Positions 17,675-25,471 of a DNA stretch of 64,000 bases are shown here, one piece after another. The position numbers and the translations under genes were made by a program. The stretch is from Flavobacterium pisciphilum (lineage in GTDB: Bacteria > Bacteroidota > Bacteroidia > Flavobacteriales > Flavobacteriaceae): assembly GCF_020905345.1 (NCBI RefSeq), contig NZ_JAJJMO010000001.1:1426001-1490000 (forward strand). The letters run 5' to 3'. The notes beneath the pieces were generated by a model. The model was not told the origin of the DNA. It worked only from the letters and a program-made list of their open reading frames with translations, and ran no database searches. Within the stretch, counting starts at the first letter, position 1. Each line of letters starts with the position of its first letter.

Positions 17675-17778
17675 ATGAACAAAAAGTATTCGAATATGGT
17701 ACCATTTTATTGGTTGCAACCTGCCTAATGATGATCATAACATTTGTGATTTCTACACACAATTATTCTTCATACTAG
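17675..17778 (+). pseudogene. Frameshifted remnant of a small membrane peptide
   Basis: From 17677 one frame reads EQKVFEYGTILLVATCLMMI and on through a hydrophobic helix to a TAG at 17776-17778, but it has no in-frame start codon. An ATG at 17675 lies one frame off (MNKKYSNM) and stops after 17 codons. A single-base indel in the A-run at 17681-17685 would join them into a ~35-residue single-helix protein. It could be a decayed gene or chance; no homologue is recognised. Confidence 0.35.
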
Positions 17779-17805
17779 AAAACTAGTTCAAAAAACAACT
17801 TCAAA

Positions 17806-18474
17806 ATGATTACTGCAATAGAAAATGAAAATCCGTTATTATTATTTGGTACAAATAGTCAAGAACGTGTTGAGAATGCAATTAAAGAACTTAAAATAGG
17901 TAAAGGAATTTTATTAATAGATGATAAAGACCGTGAAAATGAAGGCGACTTAGTTTTTTCAGCACAACATATGTCTGTTGCTGATATGGCGCTAATGATT
18001 CGGGAATGCAGCGGAATCGTATGCCTTTGTCTTACGAATGAGAAAGCTGATGAATTAAAATTACCTTATATGGTCAAAGAAAACACTAGCCTTTTCCAAA
18101 CTCCATTTACAGTATCAATAGAAGCTAAAGAAGGTGTCACAACCGGTCTTTCGGCATCAGATAGAATTCAAACGATAAGAACAGCCTCTGTTGATTTTGC
18201 CAAACCTACAGATCTAGTAAAACCAGGGCATATTTTTCCGCTAAGAGCAAATGACAAGGGTGTCCTACAAAGAAATGGTCATACAGAGGGAAGTATCGAT
18301 TTAATGAAATTGTCTGACCTAAAACCTCAAGCTGTATTATGTGAATTAATGAATCCTAATGGAACTATGGCAAGGTTACCTGAGATTTTATCATTTGCTA
18401 AGAAACATCAAATGGTTGTTTTAACAATAGAGGATATCGTACATTATCGTAAGTTTGTTAGAGATTTTATTTAA
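17806..18474 (+). CDS. ribB: 3,4-dihydroxy-2-butanone 4-phosphate synthase
   Basis: The 222-residue enzyme converts ribulose 5-phosphate to dihydroxybutanone phosphate plus formate, the four-carbon donor of riboflavin synthesis. The acidic metal and substrate loop is [15 protein letters not shown], and [10 protein letters not shown] and [16 protein letters not shown] are also diagnostic. It is a stand-alone RibB without the GTP cyclohydrolase II domain usually fused in flavobacterial RibBA, so it may be an extra copy. I see no FMN riboswitch upstream. A Crp-family regulator starts 3 nt after its stop. Confidence 0.92.
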   Translation: MITAIENENPLLLFGTNSQERVENAIKELKIGKGILLIDDKDRENEGDLVFSAQHMSVADMALMIRECSGIVCLCLTNEKADELKLPYMVKENTSLFQTPFTVSIEAKEGVTTGLSASDRIQTIRTASVDFAKPTDLVKPGHIFPLRANDKGVLQRNGHTEGSIDLMKLSDLKPQAVLCELMNPNGTMARLPEILSFAKKHQMVVLTIEDIVHYRKFVRDFI

Positions 18475-18477
18475 AAC

Positions 18478-19047
18478 ATGAAAGAGCAATTAGCTAAATA
18501 TATAAAAGAGGTATCTTCAGTTACAGATGAAGAGCTAGATAAGATTCTTAATTATTTCAATCCTTTGGAGATAGAAAAAAATGAACTCTTAGTTATTCAG
18601 GGACAAACTACCCAACGAATGTACTTTATTTGTAATGGTTGCTTGCGTATATTTTTTATAACAGAAGAAGGGCAAGAAGCAACACGATATCTAGGTTTCG
18701 AGAATAATTTTGTAACTGCTTTATCTAGCTTTGTATTAAGTGAGCCTTCTTTGGAATTTGTTCAAGCATTAGAGCCTACAGAATTACTTTATATCTCTCG
18801 TCAGGATTTTTATCATTTGCTAGAAAGCATCCCAAATTGGGGCAGTTTTTACAGACACTATATGGAAATGGCCTATGTAACCAATACCAAAAGGCTTATG
18901 TCATTCTTAACCCAAAATGCCACCGAAAGATACAAACACCTGCTAGATACTAATCCAAAAGTAACACAACGTTTATCAAACAAAATAGTTTCTTCCTACC
19001 TCAACATTTCACAAGAAACATTAAGTAGAGTAAAATCTAAACCTTAA
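18478..19047 (+). CDS. Crp/Fnr-family transcriptional regulator
   Basis: The 189-residue protein has an N-terminal cyclic-nucleotide-binding-type beta-barrel (about 25-115, with GQTTQRMYFICNGCLRIFF). The C-terminal helix-turn-helix ends in YLNISQETLSRVKS. The PRSA phosphate-binding signature of true CAP is absent, as usual for this small Bacteroidota group, so the ligand is unknown. The 3-nt gap to ribB suggests a bicistron, with the regulator possibly controlling ribB or itself. Confidence 0.85.
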   Translation: MKEQLAKYIKEVSSVTDEELDKILNYFNPLEIEKNELLVIQGQTTQRMYFICNGCLRIFFITEEGQEATRYLGFENNFVTALSSFVLSEPSLEFVQALEPTELLYISRQDFYHLLESIPNWGSFYRHYMEMAYVTNTKRLMSFLTQNATERYKHLLDTNPKVTQRLSNKIVSSYLNISQETLSRVKSKP

Positions 19048-19070
19048 ATTTAGTTTCATCTCAAAAAAAA

Positions 19071-19114
19071 CAAAAACAGGCAATACTAGTTTCTAGCAAT
19101 TGCCTGTTTTTGTT
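19071..19114 (+). terminator. Intrinsic terminator
   Basis: AAAACAGGCAAT pairs with ATTGCCTGTTTT, followed by a T-rich tail. It closes the ribB-crp unit. Confidence 0.85.
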
Positions 19115-19173
19115 TATATACACAGCTATATTTTTCATAACTTCGTTTACTGCCACAAAGGCAATTAAGCGTA

Positions 19174-19502
19174 ATGAATCAATCAAATATCAACATACCA
19201 GCCAATAAAGCAATTAGTCTGCAAATGGTCGAAATCCCTCAAGGTGAAATCACATTAAGAGACGATCGTATTAAAAACACATGGACAGTTCGCATAGAAT
19301 CTTTTTTAATGGCAAAATATGCCGTGACTCAGGACTTGTATTTTGAAATCACTCAGCAATCACCAAGTACTTCTAAAGGAAATCAAAAACCTGTCGAAAC
19401 GGTGTCTTGGAAAGAGGCTGTATGGCAAAAAACCGTAGAAGAAGTCATCCTATCTCATTTAAAATTGATGACTTAGGATTTCGATTGGCTAGAAACTTAT
19501 AA
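19174..19502 (+). pseudogene. Internally deleted formylglycine-generating-enzyme (SUMF1/FGE) family gene
   Basis: Residues 1-82 (to 19419) read like the beginning of an FGE-sulfatase domain: LQMVEIPQGEI, FLMAKYAVTQDLYFEIT and PVETVSWKEAV. The frame then becomes unrelated and stops at 19476. In another frame the sequence reads KNRRRSHPISFK then IDDLGFRLARNL, ending at TAA 19500-19502, which is the C-terminus expected of the same family. The middle of the domain, with the catalytic part, is missing. I infer an internal deletion with loss of frame. The 100-residue product is unlikely to be active. Confidence 0.8.
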
Positions 19503-19520
19503 TACTATATAAAATTAAAT

Positions 19521-20102
19521 ATGAACCGAATTACCGTTTTTTGTGGATCAAGTTTTGGAAATAAAAAAGAATATGAAACTCAAGCTTTTCAGCTTGGGCA
19601 AATAATGTCCGAAAATAAAATAGACTTAGTTTATGGCGGAGCCAATGTAGGACTTATGGGAGCTGTTGCTGATGGTGTTTTAAATAAAAATGGAAAAGTG
19701 ATTGGTGTTTTACCAGACTTTTTGAGAAACAAAGAAATTGCACACGATAATTTAACTGAGTTAATTATTGTGAAAAGTATGCATGAAAGAAAAACAAAAA
19801 TGAACGATTTAAGCGATGGTGTAATTGCTTTACCGGGTGGGTTTGGAACATTAGAAGAGTTTTTTGAAATGCTTACATGGGCACAACTAGGTCTACATAA
19901 AAAGCCAATTGGAATTTTGAATATCGATGGTTTCTATGATTTATTATTGGAATTTATTATGAAAATGGTAAACGAAGGTTTCCTAAAAGAGATAAACCAA
20001 CAAATGATAATCGTAAGCAACAACTCTCAAGAGTTACTTGATAAAATGAAAAATTACGTAGCCCCTGAGGTGGGTAAATGGATTAAAAAAGGAAATGAAT
20101 AA
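19521..20102 (+). CDS. LOG-family cytokinin riboside 5'-monophosphate phosphoribohydrolase
   Basis: The 193-residue Rossmann-fold protein starts NRITVFCGSSFGNK, with the nucleotide-binding YGGANVGLMGAVADG. The LOG signature is PGGFGTLEEFFE, preceded by the catalytic-type arginine in MHERK. The bacterial TIGR00730 family cleaves nucleoside 5'-monophosphates to base and ribose 5-phosphate. It starts 18 nt after the FGE remnant and is followed by a shared AATAAATCAT motif at its stop. Confidence 0.9.
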   Translation: MNRITVFCGSSFGNKKEYETQAFQLGQIMSENKIDLVYGGANVGLMGAVADGVLNKNGKVIGVLPDFLRNKEIAHDNLTELIIVKSMHERKTKMNDLSDGVIALPGGFGTLEEFFEMLTWAQLGLHKKPIGILNIDGFYDLLLEFIMKMVNEGFLKEINQQMIIVSNNSQELLDKMKNYVAPEVGKWIKKGNE

Positions 20103-20120
20103 ATCATTAAAATCAAAAAT

Positions 20121-20669
20121 ATGCCTACCGATAATTTAAATTTAGAAATCCCAAAATTGATTTTTAATGCAAGTGGAGAATTAATAATCCTCCCTTCCCC
20201 TACTTCATCTAAAGATGATTTTGATTTTTTTCAGGGGAAATCAAATATTATAAATAAAAAACTAAAATACCGATTTTCTAATTGCAGGGAATGGATTGAA
20301 TTTCCATCGACTCAGGAAATGTACAAAGTCCTTAACGGAATTGGTAATATCGATAATTTCCTTGCAGAATTTAACGGAGAACCTTTTGAAGGGATGACAG
20401 TTCGGTTATTTAACCCAGAAACAAAACTGTGGAGTATTTATTGGTCAGATTCTAATACAGGAGTTCTCGACAAACCTGTTATAGGTTCATTCGAAAAAAA
20501 AGTAGGTCATTTTTTTTCAAGAGATATTTATGAAGGAAAAAAAGTAATTCAACTATTCCGTTGGGATGCAAGAGATAAAAACAATCCTATTTGGAGCCAA
20601 GCAATGTCTGCCAATAATGGTGAAACTTGGGAATGGAATTGGTATATGTACATGACCAAAGTAAAATAA
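20121..20669 (+). CDS. Hypothetical protein, DUF1579-like
   Basis: The 182-residue cytosolic protein is predicted to be mostly beta structure. The opening DDFDFFQGKSNIINKKL and later EWIEF, GIGNIDNF, LWSIYWSD and ETWEWNWYM follow the layout of a widespread family of calycin-like proteins (DUF1579-type) that I recognise by pattern only. The function is unknown. The neighbouring LOG and VOC genes are 18 and 22 nt away on the same strand. Confidence 0.75.
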   Translation: MPTDNLNLEIPKLIFNASGELIILPSPTSSKDDFDFFQGKSNIINKKLKYRFSNCREWIEFPSTQEMYKVLNGIGNIDNFLAEFNGEPFEGMTVRLFNPETKLWSIYWSDSNTGVLDKPVIGSFEKKVGHFFSRDIYEGKKVIQLFRWDARDKNNPIWSQAMSANNGETWEWNWYMYMTKVK

Positions 20670-20691
20670 AAAAACTCCTTTTAAATTAAAT

Positions 20692-21072
20692 ATGAAAAAC
20701 AAATCAAATCCGGTTGTTTATTTTGAGATTCCTGTAAACGATATGGAAAGAGCCGTGCAATTTTATTCGGCAGTTTTTAATTTTGAGTTTGAAAGAGATG
20801 TTATTCATGATAACGAAATGGCATTTTTTCCACTTTCCGAAGACAATAGCGGAATTTCTGGAGCTTTGGCAAAAGGAGAAATATACAAGCCTACAATAAA
20901 CGGAACACTCATTTATTTTAAAACTGAAGATATTGATGCAACTTTAAACTTAGCATTGAAAAATGGTGCTGAAGTTTTATTTCCAATAACCTCAAATGGA
21001 GAATTTGGTTCAGTAGCCGAATTTAAAGATTGCGAAGGAAACAGAATTGCATTACATATGGCTAATAAATAA
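20692..21072 (+). CDS. VOC-family (glyoxalase/bleomycin-resistance-like) protein
   Basis: The 126-residue protein has two beta-alpha-beta-beta-beta units: PVVYFEIPVNDMERAVQFYSA at the N-terminus and LIYFKTEDIDATL in the second half. It ends FKDCEGNRIALHM, which carries the usual metal-ligand region. VOC proteins form dimers that bind metals and small ligands. A short partial repeat of this gene's 3' end lies just downstream (21119-21147). Confidence 0.87.
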   Translation: MKNKSNPVVYFEIPVNDMERAVQFYSAVFNFEFERDVIHDNEMAFFPLSEDNSGISGALAKGEIYKPTINGTLIYFKTEDIDATLNLALKNGAEVLFPITSNGEFGSVAEFKDCEGNRIALHMANK

Positions 21073-21147
21073 TGTCATTAAAGAAGAAACCCTTGAAATA
21101 CAAATTCGCCAGATGAAGGCATTACATATACCTACTAAATAAATCAT
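21049..21147 (+). repeat. Short direct repeat of the VOC gene 3' end
   Basis: GCATTACATAT followed by a near-match ending in AAATAA occurs at 21049 (encoding ALHMANK-stop) and again at 21119 (encoding ALHIPTK-stop). The second copy could be the C-terminal stub of a lost gene. The frame before it reads KEETLEIQIRQMK without a start codon. Confidence 0.45.
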
Positions 21148-21747
21148 ATGAACTCATTAAAAAGCATCAAAGCTGTTTTAAAAACTGGTGAAGAAAAGCT
21201 TACTTATAATGAAAAAAACTTAAATTTTTCATTGCTCGATTTTTGGCGCTGGAGTGTTTCTGATATTGTAAGTAATGCTACTCGTGGACGTCTTGCTGAA
21301 TTCATCGTAGCAACTGCGGTAAACATTGATATAAAAGAAATTAGAGATGAGTGGGGAGCTTTTGATTTAGAAACATCAGAAAACATAAAAATAGAAGTAA
21401 AATCTGCTGCTTATATTCAGTCTTGGGAACAAAAAAAGCTATCAACAATTAGTTTCAGTACAAAACCATCACAACCTTGGAGTTCAGAAATTGATAAACG
21501 CTCAACAATTGCGATTCGAAGTGCAGATGTGTATGTTTTTTGCCTTTTACATCATTCCGACAAATCAACAATAAATCCTCTAAATCTAAATCATTGGGAA
21601 TTTTATGTTTTATCAACTGAAAAATTAAATAACTACAAAAGAAGTCAACATTCAATAACAATAAAATCTTTAAGGGATTTAACCGCTCCTGTTGAATATG
21701 ATAAATTAAAAAGTAAAATAGAGCAAACAACAAAGCATTTAGTATAG
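21148..21747 (+). CDS. Putative PD-(D/E)XK-fold protein
   Basis: The 199-residue protein has the spacing of a restriction-endonuclease-like core. E51 is in RGRLAEFIVA, D73 in WGAFDLE, and E83-x-K85 in KIEVKSAAY, followed by QSWEQKKLSTISFS. The active-site residues appear intact. A later segment, SADVYVFCLL, resembles the conserved strand after the core. No DNA methyltransferase or helicase partner is adjacent, so it is an orphan nuclease-like gene. The fold assignment is by motif only, and the target is unknown. Confidence 0.75.
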   Translation: MNSLKSIKAVLKTGEEKLTYNEKNLNFSLLDFWRWSVSDIVSNATRGRLAEFIVATAVNIDIKEIRDEWGAFDLETSENIKIEVKSAAYIQSWEQKKLSTISFSTKPSQPWSSEIDKRSTIAIRSADVYVFCLLHHSDKSTINPLNLNHWEFYVLSTEKLNNYKRSQHSITIKSLRDLTAPVEYDKLKSKIEQTTKHLV

Positions 21748-21771
21748 TTTAATAGAAACAATCCATTAAAA

Positions 21772-22164
21772 ATGTCAGGAGAAAAAGATTTAGAAAAATT
21801 ACTCAAAAGCATGAAACCCAAACACAATGTTGGTGATTATGTTTTTTGCACCATAAAAAGCCTTGAAAATATAGCTACCAAAGATGTCGTAATGTCATTT
21901 GTAGAAAGTGAAGGCATTACTTTAATCTTAAAAAAAGAAATTGCTGACGAATTAAAACTCAATTATTCTGTTGTGATGTCGTGGATAACGCTTACTGTAC
22001 ATTCTTCTTTGGAAGCTGTAGGTTTAACTGCTGCATTCGCAAAAGCGCTTTCGGATAATGAAATTAGTTGTAATGTTGTTGCGGCATTTTATCACGATCA
22101 TATCTTTGTAAATAAAAGAGATACGGACCAAGCGATTGCTATTTTAAATAAATTTTCAGAATAA
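21772..22164 (+). CDS. ACT-domain protein (COG3602-like)
   Basis: The 130-residue protein looks like two ACT-type halves. The first holds DYVFCTIKSLENI and the second WITLTVHSSLEAVGLTAAF and NVVAAFYHDHIFV. Such stand-alone ACT proteins probably bind amino acids or related ligands; no enzyme domain is attached. It lies 24 nt after the PD-(D/E)XK-like gene. Confidence 0.82.
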   Translation: MSGEKDLEKLLKSMKPKHNVGDYVFCTIKSLENIATKDVVMSFVESEGITLILKKEIADELKLNYSVVMSWITLTVHSSLEAVGLTAAFAKALSDNEISCNVVAAFYHDHIFVNKRDTDQAIAILNKFSE

Positions 22165-22211
22165 AAACTAGTTATTATTGCATAAAAAATTAAATTTTTA
22201 ATTATTATTCC

Positions 22212-23069
22212 ATGACAACAGACATCATAGAATTGAACAACTTCATCGTTTTAATCGAGCAATCAAATACCGAAAAAACTATTATTGAAAAATGTGAAAT
22301 CGATGGTGATGTTATAGGTTTTGCCTTCTATGGCTCAGGAAATGTTGAATTAGAAATTACTTACGAAAATAAAAACATCGTTATAAACAATACCACAGGA
22401 ATTGCAATTTCCTTTTTTGGTAATAGCAAAGTAGGATTTGCACATAAAATATCTCCTAATAAACCATTGCAATCGATTAGTGTATTTATGAAAATAAAAA
22501 ATCTAAATACACTACCTGAACGTGAAAGTGAAATTTTCACTGAATATTTACAACAACTTCTTCATCCTGAAGCTAATTTTGTCAAAGGTCCAAGTTTTTA
22601 TATGTCCCCCGATATGCAAAACGCAGTCCAAAAAATATTCAACACCCAATATAAAGGAGATACTAGATTAATGTTTCTTAAAAGTCAGATAACTGAATTA
22701 CTAGCACATTTCTTTGCTTTTCTTGCTGCTGATAAAGAAGAAAGCATAAAAGAAACTGACCGAGAAAAGCTATTTCAAGCAAAAGAAATCATAACTCAAA
22801 ATATTGCTACACCACCCTCATTAAGCGAATTGTCAAAACTAATTGGGCTTAACAATAACAAACTCAAAAAGAATTTTAAAGAGCTCTTTGGTATTCCTGT
22901 ATTTAAATACCTTCAAGACCAACGACTGAATAAAGCACATGAATTATTAAGCAATACAGATAAAAACATTCAAGAAACTGCTTGGTTTGTGGGCTACGAA
23001 AGTTTAAGCTCTTTCTCGAATGCCTTTCATAAAAAATTCGGGCTTCGACCAAGCGAACTGAAAAAATAA
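22212..23069 (+). CDS. AraC-family transcriptional regulator
   Basis: The 285-residue protein has an N-terminal cupin-like sensing region (to about 150) and a C-terminal double helix-turn-helix (about 190-285). The second HTH shows the conserved IQETAWFVGYESLSSFSNAF and ends KFGLRPSELKK, the AraC signature. The first HTH is SLSELSKLIGLNNNKLKKNF. It may control the following DUF1772 gene, which lies 89 nt downstream; this is inferred from order only. Confidence 0.9.
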   Translation: MTTDIIELNNFIVLIEQSNTEKTIIEKCEIDGDVIGFAFYGSGNVELEITYENKNIVINNTTGIAISFFGNSKVGFAHKISPNKPLQSISVFMKIKNLNTLPERESEIFTEYLQQLLHPEANFVKGPSFYMSPDMQNAVQKIFNTQYKGDTRLMFLKSQITELLAHFFAFLAADKEESIKETDREKLFQAKEIITQNIATPPSLSELSKLIGLNNNKLKKNFKELFGIPVFKYLQDQRLNKAHELLSNTDKNIQETAWFVGYESLSSFSNAFHKKFGLRPSELKK

Positions 23070-23158
23070 TTCTTTTCGAACAAATTTTAATACTTCTCAA
23101 ACAAACATCTGATAATCAATTGTTCTAATTTTACTTTGTTAACTAAAACAATCTAATT

Positions 23159-23671
23159 ATGGAACCATTTATTATCGATACAAAAACTATAGTACTACTA
23201 CTTACTACATTACTAACAGGTCTTTTGGCTGGAATCTTTTTTACTTGGACAAATGCCGTAACTCCAGGTATCGGACATCTTGATGATATTAATTATCTGA
23301 GGGCTTTCCAGAATATGAATCGAAGCATTGTAAACCCACTATTCTTAATTGTTTTTTTAGGGCCTGTATTACTATCGTTTGTTACAGTTTACCTTTATAA
23401 ATCAAATCATCATTATATTTTATGGCTGCTATTATTAGCTGCAATCATTTATTTAATTGGCGTTTTTTTGATAACAATTATGGGGAACATTCCACTTAAT
23501 AGCCTTTTAGACAAAACCGATTTAACCAATATAACATTAGAGGATGCTAAAAGTTTAAGAGATCAATTTGAAGTAAAATGGAACTTCCTGCACTTGATAC
23601 GAACCATAACTGCAACGCTATCTTTTTTATTATTAATTATTGTGTGCTTGTTTAAAAACTGCTCTTTTTAG
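23159..23671 (+). CDS. DUF1772 (anthrone oxygenase-like) membrane protein
   Basis: The 170-residue integral membrane protein has four helices (about 10-30, 58-78, 86-108 and 145-165). FTWTNAVTPGIGHLDDINYLRAFQNMNR after helix 1 is typical of DUF1772, and the invariant MGNIPLN follows helix 3. Fungal relatives include anthrone oxygenase HypC; the bacterial function is unknown. It follows an AraC regulator, a common pairing. Confidence 0.85.
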   Translation: MEPFIIDTKTIVLLLTTLLTGLLAGIFFTWTNAVTPGIGHLDDINYLRAFQNMNRSIVNPLFLIVFLGPVLLSFVTVYLYKSNHHYILWLLLLAAIIYLIGVFLITIMGNIPLNSLLDKTDLTNITLEDAKSLRDQFEVKWNFLHLIRTITATLSFLLLIIVCLFKNCSF

Positions 23672-23889
23672 TAGTAAATCCAAATAAAATTGCAGGTTTG
23701 ATTATAGTCACGACTGCTTTACTACTTGATGCATTAATAACAGCCCCTTTTGCCATAATTCCAAATCATGGCAGTTACCATCGTTTTTTTACTAGTAAAT
23801 TACTCTGGATTCTTGTTGCAGAGAATCTTACGATTGTATACTTTTATTGGAAATTAAAAATTAAATCACATACATATCGTTCGTATTAA
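23656..23889 (+). pseudogene. 5'-truncated remnant of a multi-helix membrane protein (DUF5367-like)
   Basis: After an in-frame TAA at 23653, one frame reads KLLFLVVNPNKIAGLIIVTT and continues through LLLDALITAPF and a final hydrophobic helix to a stop at 23887-23889. It looks like the C-terminal half of a small multi-helix membrane protein; DUF5367 comes to mind. There is no ATG, only a TTG at 23698 inside the predicted helix. It overlaps the DUF1772 gene by 16 nt. I read it as a remnant whose N-terminal helices are lost. A short functional protein from the TTG cannot be excluded. Confidence 0.6.
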
Positions 23890-23921
23890 AATTAAAGTAA
23901 TCAATAAAATTTTAGATAAAA

Positions 23922-24614
23922 ATGCAAACATTAGGTCTTATTGGAGGAATTAGTTGGGTGTCTACAGTCGATTATTACAAACTAATCAACGAAGGAATAA
24001 ATGAGAAACTAGGAGGATTAAACTTCTCTCAGTGTATTATTTATTCTTTTAATTATGAAGATATTAAAAAGAATAATGATGCCAATGATTGGGAAAAAAC
24101 CTTTCAAATGCTTTATACTGCCTGTAATCATCTAAAATCTTCTGGAGCAACAGCAATTGTATTATGCGCCAACACTATGCATCACATTGCCGACCGACTC
24201 GAGAAAGAAATAGGAATTCCGCTTATTCATATCGCTACAGTAACCGCATCAGCGATTGAAAAAACAGGATTGAAAAAAGTAGGTTTGCTAGGAACAAAAT
24301 TTACAATGGAACTTGACTTTTTTAAATCTAAACTTACCGATAAAGGAATAGAAACCCTAATCCCAAATGACGAAGACAGAGATTTTGTACACATGACTGT
24401 TTTTGAGGAATTAGGAAGAGGAATAGTGACTGAAGAAACAAAGAAGAGATATCTAATCATAATAGAGGAATTAATAAAAAAAGGAGCCGAAGGAATTATT
24501 CTTGGTTGTACAGAAATCCCATTGGTGATAAAACCTGGAGATGTCTCAGTTCCTACATTTGATACCTTATTATTGCATTCAAAAGCGGCAGTAGAGTTTT
24601 CATTAAAAGAATAA
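23922..24614 (+). CDS. Aspartate/glutamate racemase family protein
   Basis: The 230-residue enzyme has both catalytic cysteines of the family: C82 in VLCANTMHH and C196 in LGCTEIPL. The N-terminal GLIGGISWVSTVDYYKLIN and SFNYEDI are typical of the YgeA/RacX group, which interconverts L- and D-amino acids without cofactor. Substrate preference cannot be told. The gene ends with the shared AATAAATCAT motif. Confidence 0.9.
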   Translation: MQTLGLIGGISWVSTVDYYKLINEGINEKLGGLNFSQCIIYSFNYEDIKKNNDANDWEKTFQMLYTACNHLKSSGATAIVLCANTMHHIADRLEKEIGIPLIHIATVTASAIEKTGLKKVGLLGTKFTMELDFFKSKLTDKGIETLIPNDEDRDFVHMTVFEELGRGIVTEETKKRYLIIIEELIKKGAEGIILGCTEIPLVIKPGDVSVPTFDTLLLHSKAAVEFSLKE

Positions 24615-24669
24615 ATCATTACCGTACGAAATCATATTGTGCTCTTTTAAATAACAACAAATAATTAGG

Positions 24670-25407
24670 ATGAATGTAATCTGTAAAAACTGTAAACAAC
24701 ATTTTAAAGGGCATTATTGCAGTAACTGCGGGCAACCTGCAGAAACCCATAAACTCGATTTTCATTTTCTTATGCATGACATCCAACATGGGTTAATGCA
24801 TTTTGACAAAGGAGTACTATATTCTGCCAGACAATTATTTACACGACCTGGAGACAGCATAAGAGATTTTATAGAAGGAAAACGAATTAAACATTTTAAA
24901 CCCATCTCATTGGTTGTTATACTAGCTACTCTTTATGGATTTCTTTATCATTATTTTCACATAAACCCAATAATAGATACATCTGGAGACGAAACAGATG
25001 CAGTGTTTAACTTTAAAAATGTTAATGAGTGGATGGCTACTCATTTTTCATGGCTAACACTGGCAACTATACCACTCTATACTTTAGGAACCTATATTGC
25101 TTTCAAGAAACAAGGATATAATTATATCGAATATTTTATACTCAATACCTTCAAAGCATCGCAACGACTTTTTGCTCATCTGGCATTGTTTCCGCTACTC
25201 TATTATTTTAACGGAACCCCACATATAAAAACGGTCATTGGATCTCTTTACGTTTTAGATGTCATATTAATATATTGGACAAACATGCAGTTTTTCAATA
25301 AATTGACCAAAACCAAAGCCTTTTTATTATCTGTATTGAGTCACTTCATTTTCCTAATTAGTTTTTTCATAATTTTAGTCATTATTGCATTAATTCTAGA
25401 CAATTAA
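24670..25407 (+). CDS. DUF3667 membrane protein
   Basis: The 245-residue protein begins with a zinc-ribbon-like CKNCKQHFKGHYCSNCGQ. DIQHGLMHFDKG and FTRPGDSIRDFIEGKR follow, the signature of DUF3667, and then about five membrane helices. This family is common in Bacteroidota and has no known function. It appears to be transcribed with the racemase gene 55 nt upstream. Confidence 0.87.
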   Translation: MNVICKNCKQHFKGHYCSNCGQPAETHKLDFHFLMHDIQHGLMHFDKGVLYSARQLFTRPGDSIRDFIEGKRIKHFKPISLVVILATLYGFLYHYFHINPIIDTSGDETDAVFNFKNVNEWMATHFSWLTLATIPLYTLGTYIAFKKQGYNYIEYFILNTFKASQRLFAHLALFPLLYYFNGTPHIKTVIGSLYVLDVILIYWTNMQFFNKLTKTKAFLLSVLSHFIFLISFFIILVIIALILDN

Positions 25408-25471
25408 AGGCTATTTTTTAGCTCTTCTAATTACTACAAATAATAAAATCATTTAAAGAAAACCACAACCA

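Noticed and set aside
17557..17805. FMN riboswitch ahead of ribB
   Set aside because: The expected RFN conserved blocks (AGGGxCGGGG-like and GAxxGG) are absent. The region holds only a terminator and a possible decayed peptide frame.
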